Below, in pieces: positions 6,046 through 10,279 of a stretch of DNA of 10,279 nt. The notes under the pieces were generated by a model that had not been told where the DNA came from, did no database searches, and saw only the letters and a list, made by a program, of their open reading frames with translations. The position numbers and the translations under genes were made by a program. Each line of letters starts with the position of its first letter. Position 1 is the stretch's first letter. The stretch spans positions 1 through 10,279 of the forward strand of contig NZ_JAHQUY010000086.1 of the NCBI RefSeq assembly GCF_019052365.1, in the 5' to 3' direction. Source of the stretch: Leyella stercorea (GTDB lineage: Bacteria > Bacteroidota > Bacteroidia > Bacteroidales > Bacteroidaceae).

Positions 6046-7953
6046 ATGGGAAAGATTATTGGAATCGACTTAGGTACTACAAACTCTTGTGTTGCCGTAT
6101 TTGAAGGCAACGAACCGGTAGTAATCGCCAACAGCGAAGGCAAGCGCACAACTCCTTCAGTCATTGGCTTCGTAAAGGACGGTGAGCGTAAGGTAGGCGA
6201 CCCTGCAAAGCGTCAGGCCATCACCAACCCGAAGAACACCGTATATTCAATCAAGCGCTTCATGGGCGAGACCTATGAGCAGTGCGCAAAGGAGGTGACA
6301 CGCGTACCGTTCACCGTTGTAAACGAAGGCGGCTATCCGCGCGTTGACATCGACGGACGCAAGTACACTCCGCAGGAAATCTCGGCAATGGTGCTTCAGA
6401 AGATGAAGAAGACCGCTGAGGACTATCTCGGTCAGGAGGTAACAGACGCCGTAATCACCGTTCCGGCATACTTCTCCGACTCACAGCGTCAGGCTACAAA
6501 GGAGGCTGGTCAGATTGCAGGTCTCAACGTTCGCCGTATCGTGAACGAGCCGACAGCAGCTGCACTCGCTTACGGCGTAGACAAGGCTAACAAGGACATG
6601 AAGATCGCCGTATTCGACCTCGGTGGCGGTACATTCGATATCTCTATCCTCGAGTTCGGTGGCGGCGTGTTCGAAGTGCTCTCTACAAACGGTGATACAC
6701 ACCTCGGCGGCGACGACTTCGACCAGGTAATCATCGACTGGCTCGTGCAGGGCTTCAAGGCAGACGAAGGCATCGACCTCTCTAAGGACCCGATGGCTAT
6801 GCAGCGCCTCAAGGAGGCTGCAGAGAAGGCAAAGATAGAGCTCTCAAGCACCACATCTACCGAAATCAACCTGCCGTATATCTCAGCAGAAGGCGGTGTG
6901 CCAAAGCACTTGGTTAAGACGCTGACACGCTCACAGTTCGAGCAGCTCGCACACAACCTTATCCAGGCTTGCCTCGTACCTTGCCAGAACGCAATGCGCG
7001 ACGCAAAGCTCCAGACATCAGACATCGACGAGGTGATCCTCGTAGGCGGTTCAAGCCGTATACCAGCCGTTCAGACACTCGTTAAGAACTACTTCGGCAA
7101 GGAGCCTTCAAAGGGCGTTAACCCCGACGAGGTGGTAGCCGTAGGCGCATCTATCCAGGGCGCTATCCTCAACAAGGAGAGCGGCGTAGGCGACATCGTT
7201 CTGCTCGACGTTACTCCGCTTACACTCGGTATCGAGACAATGGGCGGCGTAATGACAAAGCTTATCGACGCTAACACCACAATCCCGGCTAAGAAGAGCG
7301 AGACGTTCTCTACAGCCGTCGACAACCAGACAGCCGTAACCATCCACGTGCTTCAGGGTGAGCGCCCGATGGCTGCACAGAACAAGTCAATCGGCCAGTT
7401 CAACCTCGAAGGCATCGCACCGGCACGCCGCGGCGTTCCGCAGATTGAGGTGACATTCGACATTGACGCCAACGGTATCCTCAACGTATCTGCAAAGGAC
7501 AAGGCAACAGGCAAGGAGCAGGCTATCCGCATCGAGGCTTCTTCAGGTCTGAGCAAGGAGGAAATCGAGCGCATGAAGGCTGAGGCAGAGCAGAACGCAG
7601 CTTCTGACAAGGCAGAGCGCGAGAAGATCGACAAGCTCAACCAGGCTGACTCGATGATCTTCACCACCGAGAACTTCCTCAAGGACAACGGCGACAAGAT
7701 TCCTGCAGACCAGAAGCCGGGCATCGAGCAGGCTCTGCAGCAGCTCAAGGATGCTCACAAGGCTGCCGACGTGGCTGCCATCGACACCGCCATCGCCAAC
7801 CTCAACAACGTCATGCAGGCAGCTTCTGCACAGATGTATCAGGGTGGCGCACAGCCGGGCGCAGGTGCTCAGGCAGGTGCTCAACCGGGCGCAGACAACG
7901 GCGCAAAGGCTGATGATAACATCCAGGACGCAGACTTCGAGGAGGTTAAGTAA
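6046..7953 (+). CDS. dnaK: Molecular chaperone DnaK (Hsp70)
   Basis: This 635-aa Hsp70 is close to the usual bacterial length. It is a cytoplasmic ATP-driven chaperone that binds exposed hydrophobic peptide segments and works with DnaJ and GrpE. The nucleotide-binding domain (about 1-382) has phosphate loop 1 [14 protein letters not shown] (5-18), K70, [11 protein letters not shown] (167-177), [10 protein letters not shown] (191-200) with T196, and [10 protein letters not shown] (331-340). The linker DIVLLDVTP (383-391) leads to the substrate-binding beta domain (about 392-500), then the helical lid (501-597) and a Gly/Ala/Gln-rich tail ending DADFEEVK. The start is fixed by [12 protein letters not shown] and an A-rich leader without Shine-Dalgarno sequence. 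No grpE or dnaJ is adjacent; a terminator follows directly, so it is transcribed alone. Confidence 0.99.
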   Translation: MGKIIGIDLGTTNSCVAVFEGNEPVVIANSEGKRTTPSVIGFVKDGERKVGDPAKRQAITNPKNTVYSIKRFMGETYEQCAKEVTRVPFTVVNEGGYPRVDIDGRKYTPQEISAMVLQKMKKTAEDYLGQEVTDAVITVPAYFSDSQRQATKEAGQIAGLNVRRIVNEPTAAALAYGVDKANKDMKIAVFDLGGGTFDISILEFGGGVFEVLSTNGDTHLGGDDFDQVIIDWLVQGFKADEGIDLSKDPMAMQRLKEAAEKAKIELSSTTSTEINLPYISAEGGVPKHLVKTLTRSQFEQLAHNLIQACLVPCQNAMRDAKLQTSDIDEVILVGGSSRIPAVQTLVKNYFGKEPSKGVNPDEVVAVGASIQGAILNKESGVGDIVLLDVTPLTLGIETMGGVMTKLIDANTTIPAKKSETFSTAVDNQTAVTIHVLQGERPMAAQNKSIGQFNLEGIAPARRGVPQIEVTFDIDANGILNVSAKDKATGKEQAIRIEASSGLSKEEIERMKAEAEQNAASDKAEREKIDKLNQADSMIFTTENFLKDNGDKIPADQKPGIEQALQQLKDAHKAADVAAIDTAIANLNNVMQAASAQMYQGGAQPGAGAQAGAQPGADNGAKADDNIQDADFEEVK

Positions 7954-7985
7954 GTATAGATAACTACCGAAAGGTATAGATAGAT

Positions 7986-8018
7986 AAATCCGCATAGCTC
8001 AATGAGTTATGCGGATTT
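7986..8018 (+). terminator. Intrinsic terminator of dnaK
   Basis: The arms at 7986-8000 (AAATCCGCATAGCTC) and 8004-8018 pair over 15 bp with one G-T wobble and a 3-nt AAT loop. TTCTTTTTAG follows. It begins 33 bp after the dnaK stop codon and is a textbook rho-independent terminator. Just before it, GTATAGATA is repeated at 7954-7962 and 7974-7982; I assign no function to that. Confidence 0.92.
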
Positions 8019-8068
8019 TCTTTTTAGTTAAACTTTGTATTTCTTTCGTTATATTCGGATATTAGCTG

Positions 8069-8105
8069 TATTTTTGTGCCATATCTGTACCAACACTTAT
8101 TGGTA
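8069..8105 (+). promoter_or_regulatory. Promoter and operator-like palindrome of the HTH-recombinase module
   Basis: TATTTTTG (8069-8076) matches the Bacteroidetes -7 element TAnnTTTG, with TTCG (8045-8048, one mismatch to TTTG) 20 bp upstream as a -33 element. Transcription would start around 8083. Directly there, TACCAA (8088-8093) and TTGGTA (8100-8105) form a perfect palindrome with a 6-bp centre, a natural place for a repressor such as the HTH protein encoded at 8152. The leader is about 70 nt and AT-rich. Confidence 0.5.
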
Positions 8106-8151
8106 GATAATGTGACACTTAATAATATTAGTAATAATAAAACAGAACTGT

Positions 8152-8703
8152 ATGGGTGCAGCAAAGTTTGAGATAACAAGAAAATGCAAGATTTGCGGTG
8201 AGCCATTCGTCGCAAAGACCATCACGTCTTGGTATTGCTCATCAAGATGTTCTAAAGTTGCATTTAAACGCAGAAAAGATGAAGAGAAAAGAAATGAGCG
8301 TTTGGATGCCATAGCCAAAGCTATCCCAAAAGACCAGGAATACATAACTGTACCTGAAGCATATTCCATGTTTGGCATCAGCAAGGAAACGCTTTATCGT
8401 TTAATACGCAAGGGTGTTATTCCAAGTGTGAATGTCGGGCAACGTCAAACACGGGTAAGTAAAGAAACGCTTATGGAAATGTACCCTCTAAGGAAGAGCT
8501 TGCTTAAGAAGCAGCCCAAGCCCATTCCCAAGCTGTATAGTTTGGAACCAAAGGATTGCTACACGATACAGCAAGCGTGTGAGAAATATCATATGAATGA
8601 TAGTACACTCTATCTTCAAATCAGAAAGTTTTCAATTCCGACTCGGCAAATCGGCAATTTCGTATATGTACCCAAAAAAGAAATAGACAATCTCTATAAA
8701 TAA
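8152..8703 (+). CDS. Zinc-ribbon and double-HTH (excisionase-like) DNA-binding protein
   Basis: This 183-aa protein has a small N-terminal zinc-binding motif formed by C12, C15, C29 and C33 (CKIC...YCSSRC), followed by a basic stretch (37-50). Two MerR/excisionase-type helix-turn-helix units follow: 65-108 (ITVPEAYSMFGISKETLYRL, then VNVGQRQTRVSKETL) and 137-180 (YTIQQACEKYHMNDSTLYLQ, then QIGNFVYVPKKEI). Each has the DNA-recognition helix and the beta wing of excisionase-family proteins. Proteins of this build commonly sit next to tyrosine recombinases in Bacteroidetes elements, where they probably direct excision or control the recombinase gene. It shares a likely transcript with the recombinase, whose start is 8 bp after its stop. 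The family call is solid; the precise role is inferred. Confidence 0.85.
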   Translation: MGAAKFEITRKCKICGEPFVAKTITSWYCSSRCSKVAFKRRKDEEKRNERLDAIAKAIPKDQEYITVPEAYSMFGISKETLYRLIRKGVIPSVNVGQRQTRVSKETLMEMYPLRKSLLKKQPKPIPKLYSLEPKDCYTIQQACEKYHMNDSTLYLQIRKFSIPTRQIGNFVYVPKKEIDNLYK

Positions 8704-8711
8704 GCATCCCT

Positions 8712-9824
8712 ATGAAGAAATCTCTATCCCACACCCGTGTTTCCGTGAAACTTCGCAAGGCAGAGTTTCGCAAGGAATGGTATCTTTACATAGAGTCATA
8801 TCCAGTTATCTGCAAAAACGGTGGCAAGCCACAGCGAGTGCGCGAGTATGTCAACCGTACTATAACCACTCCGATATGGGACAAAAGCAGAACTGCAAGA
8901 ACAGCTTCTGACGGAAGTGTAACATATAAGCCGAAACGTGATGTCAATGGTGTCATCCTCTGCAAGTCGGAGCTTGACCAAGAATCATGCATCTATGCAG
9001 ATAAGGTCAGGGCTATTAGACAAAAGGAATATGATACCATAGGACTTTACTCTGAATCAGAAGCCTCTTTATTGGAACAGAAAGAAAAATCGCAATGTGA
9101 TTTCATTACCTATTTCAAGAGTATAATAGATATTCGGCACAGGAATAGTTCTGACTCTATTATCGTAAATTGGAATCGTGTATATGCACTGATGCTCATC
9201 TTTACCGACAATCAGCCTATGATCTTTGCCAACATAGACACAAAGCTGGTTGAGGATTTTAGGTTGTTCCTGTTGGATGCTCCACAAGGGGGCAACAAGA
9301 AAGGTACAATCTCACAAAATACGGCTTCCACTTATTTCGCAATATTCAAGGCTGGATTAAAGCAAGCGTTTGTTGATGGATATTTTGTATCTGATATTGC
9401 AGCTAAGATAAAAGGTATAAAAGAGAAAGAGGCAAGAAGGGAGCATCTTACCTTAGAGGAACTTAACCGATTGGTTTGTACACCATGCGATAATGCCACT
9501 ATCAAACGTGCAGCCCTATTCTCTGCTTTGACAGGTCTTCGACATTGCGACATTATGAAAATGACATGGAAGGAGTTGACAAAGGAAGGTATTCACTATC
9601 GCATCAACTTCGACCAAAAGAAGACAAAGGGCGTTGAGTACATGCCTATTTCTGAGCAAGCGTATGATCTATGTGGAGAACCCGGGCATCCTGACCAATT
9701 AGTATTTGAAGGTCTGCCTGCCCCATCCTGGATTTCCAAACCTTTGTCAAGATGGATTGAAGCATCTGGAATCACTAAGCATATCACTTTCCATTGCTTG
9801 AGTCACAATAAAATCTTTTATTGA
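8712..9824 (+). CDS. Tyrosine recombinase/phage integrase, truncated at the C terminus (probable pseudogene)
   Basis: This 370-aa site-specific recombinase keeps an N-terminal arm-binding region (about 8-110), a SAM-like core-binding domain (about 128-235) and most of the catalytic domain. Visible active-site parts are R277 in ALTGLRHCDIMKM and the beta-hairpin lysine K304 or K306 in FDQKKTKGVEYMPI. At the third site the family reads HxxRH, here H361-C-L-S364-H365: the arginine is serine, and the protein ends five residues later (NKIFY, stop 9822-9824). The following LGH segment and the tyrosine nucleophile are absent, and neither of the other forward frames downstream restores them. Homologues usually continue for about 50-60 more residues. 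The loss of homology starts at about 9798-9803, next to an 18-bp palindrome. It cannot catalyse strand transfer as encoded, though it might still bind DNA. Confidence 0.85.
   Translation: MKKSLSHTRVSVKLRKAEFRKEWYLYIESYPVICKNGGKPQRVREYVNRTITTPIWDKSRTARTASDGSVTYKPKRDVNGVILCKSELDQESCIYADKVRAIRQKEYDTIGLYSESEASLLEQKEKSQCDFITYFKSIIDIRHRNSSDSIIVNWNRVYALMLIFTDNQPMIFANIDTKLVEDFRLFLLDAPQGGNKKGTISQNTASTYFAIFKAGLKQAFVDGYFVSDIAAKIKGIKEKEARREHLTLEELNRLVCTPCDNATIKRAALFSALTGLRHCDIMKMTWKELTKEGIHYRINFDQKKTKGVEYMPISEQAYDLCGEPGHPDQLVFEGLPAPSWISKPLSRWIEASGITKHITFHCLSHNKIFY
9806..9823. repeat. 18-bp palindrome at the recombinase break point
   Basis: CAATAAAATCTTTTATTG has perfect 8-bp arms (9806-9813 and 9816-9823) around TC. 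It spans the last codons of the truncated recombinase and lies only a few bases after the point where similarity to integrases stops. It may be a rearrangement or crossover site, or the tip of foreign DNA. Its AT-only character weakens any single interpretation. Confidence 0.5.
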
Positions 9825-10161
9825 TTGAATATCAGCGAGTTAAACACTTTAAATAATGTAACTGCTAACGATTTAGAAACGAGCAATCTTCTTTATCTTT
9901 TACAACTTTGCGATATACAAAGAACGCTTCAATTACAAGTGCAAAGATAAATCAAAAATATGAAAAGCAATGTATTTTGCTTTGTTTTTATAGATTATTA
10001 AATTTTGAAAAGAACATAATTGTTCTTCACAAAAGCAAAGTTGCCATCTTATGAAGTGCTTACAAGTTTCATATTCGGCATTATAAACATGGAAAGTGTT
10101 AAAAAGCATTTTGCTTCCTTACAATGCGACTTTAAAAATTCATGTTTATGATTTTTTTTTG

Positions 10162-10179
10162 TAAATTTGTAACCAAATT
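10162..10179 (+). promoter_or_regulatory. -7-like element overlapped by a palindrome upstream of the right-edge gene
   Basis: TAAATTTG (10162-10169) fits TAnnTTTG. The palindrome AATTTG-TAAC-CAAATT (10164-10179) covers it, as a repressor operator would. A -33 TTTG at the right distance is missing. The next plausible start codon is at 10264, about 95 bp downstream. Confidence 0.3.
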
Positions 10180-10263
10180 CAAAATATCTTTTAGTCTGAG
10201 TCGAATATGGAACGTATTTTTCTAAAATATACCCGTTGGCGGAATTAATTTAAGTTGATAAAT

Positions 10264-10279
10264 ATGAGTAAAAAGTTGC
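10264..10279 (+). CDS. Possible 5' end of a gene running off the window
   Basis: ATG AGT AAA AAG TTG C gives MSKKL, a typical lysine-rich N terminus, preceded by an AT-rich leader (AAGTTGATAAAT) without Shine-Dalgarno sequence, as elsewhere in the window. Only five codons are visible, so neither the reading frame nor any function can be confirmed. Confidence 0.25.

Larger units (their letters stand above)
8152..9824 (+). mobile_element. Remnant of an integrative element (HTH protein plus tyrosine recombinase)
   Basis: The pair of an excisionase-like HTH gene and a tyrosine recombinase gene, 8 bp apart, is the integration module of Bacteroidetes integrative or mobilisable elements. The DNA is clearly more AT-rich than dnaK and the operon on its left, and codon choice differs too, supporting transfer. 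The span given covers only the two genes. The left edge must lie between the dnaK terminator (8018) and 8152. The right part appears lost or replaced at about 9800, because the recombinase has no C terminus. No attachment-site repeat is visible inside this window. Confidence 0.5.
9825..10279. other. AT-rich region without a recognisable gene
   Basis: In these 455 bp no frame encodes a convincing protein. Visible structures are AAAGCAA/TTGCTTT arms (9964-9970 and 9977-9983), AAGAACA/TGTTCTT arms (10010-10016 and 10021-10027) and AATTTG/CAAATT arms (10164-10169 and 10174-10179). A minus-strand TATCTTTG (9942-9949) and a plus-strand TAAATTTG (10162-10169) both match the Bacteroidetes -7 element. 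No RNA gene was recognised. The region probably serves as leader and control DNA for a gene starting at the right edge. Confidence 0.5.

Noticed and set aside
5652..6164. Minus-strand frame of 170 codons and plus-strand frame 5683-6024 across the yfhO-dnaK gap
   Set aside because: The minus frame starts inside dnaK and runs through the 22-bp tandem repeats in shifting frames; the plus frame is also mostly repeat-derived. Neither has a recognisable domain, although the minus frame has one hydrophobic stretch.
7954..7982. Direct repeat GTATAGATA after dnaK, considered as an integration core site
   Set aside because: Both copies lie on the dnaK side of its terminator, only 20 bp apart, and no third copy is seen beyond the recombinase.
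9908..9919. TTGCGATATACA shared with 5602-5613, considered as an attachment-site duplication
   Set aside because: A 12-base match between two places in 10 kb is expected by chance, and the copies do not flank the element.
10207..10248. A 13-codon open frame (MERIFLKYTRWRN) before the right-edge ATG, considered as a leader peptide
   Set aside because: It has no run of regulatory codons and no attenuator hairpin after it; a frame this short is expected by chance.

Overview
The window looks like a Bacteroidales chromosome, most likely Prevotella/Segatella or a close relative. The gene set (YfhO-family membrane protein, GSCFA protein, LytS/LytTR two-component pair, a DnaK ending in FEEVK) is typical of Bacteroidetes. 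Start codons lack Shine-Dalgarno sequences and sit behind A/T-rich leaders. Several upstream regions carry the Bacteroidetes -7 promoter element TAnnTTTG. The genus is an inference; nothing here fixes a species.

Layout. (1) Positions 1-5558 are four co-directional minus-strand genes, transcribed from about 5630 down to 128: yfhO-like (5558-3015), GSCFA-domain gene (3015-2200), LytS-type sensor kinase (2148-949) and LytTR response regulator (862-128). The first two overlap by one base (TAATG) and the other gaps are 51 and 86 bp with no terminator-like structure, so one operon is likely. The last gap holds two direct repeats 21 bp apart that fit the LytTR binding-site pattern. Past the regulator gene are a hairpin and inverted heptad repeats. 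(2) Positions 5559-6045 are a 487-bp divergent intergenic region. It holds the yfhO-side promoter, a GC-rich 22-bp tandem repeat of about five copies, a strong hairpin, a cluster of TGTCA motifs and a -24/-12 (sigma-54-like) promoter candidate for dnaK. (3) Positions 6046-7953 are dnaK on the plus strand, alone, closed by a 15-bp terminator hairpin. (4) Positions 8152-9824 are an AT-richer, probably horizontally acquired module: a zinc-ribbon plus double-HTH excisionase-like protein followed 8 bp later by a tyrosine recombinase. The recombinase lacks the catalytic HxxR arginine and everything after it, including the tyrosine nucleophile. (5) Positions 9825-10279 are AT-rich, without a recognisable gene, with several small palindromes, a -7-like element and the first codons of a possible next gene running off the end.

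How the parts may work together: the membrane and GSCFA proteins look like an envelope or surface-polymer modification pair co-transcribed with a membrane-sensing two-component system, which may control its own level through the site between the kinase and regulator genes. dnaK is an independent stress gene whose upstream sequence suggests sigma-54-type control. The mobile module downstream of dnaK appears to be a decayed or rearranged integration remnant.
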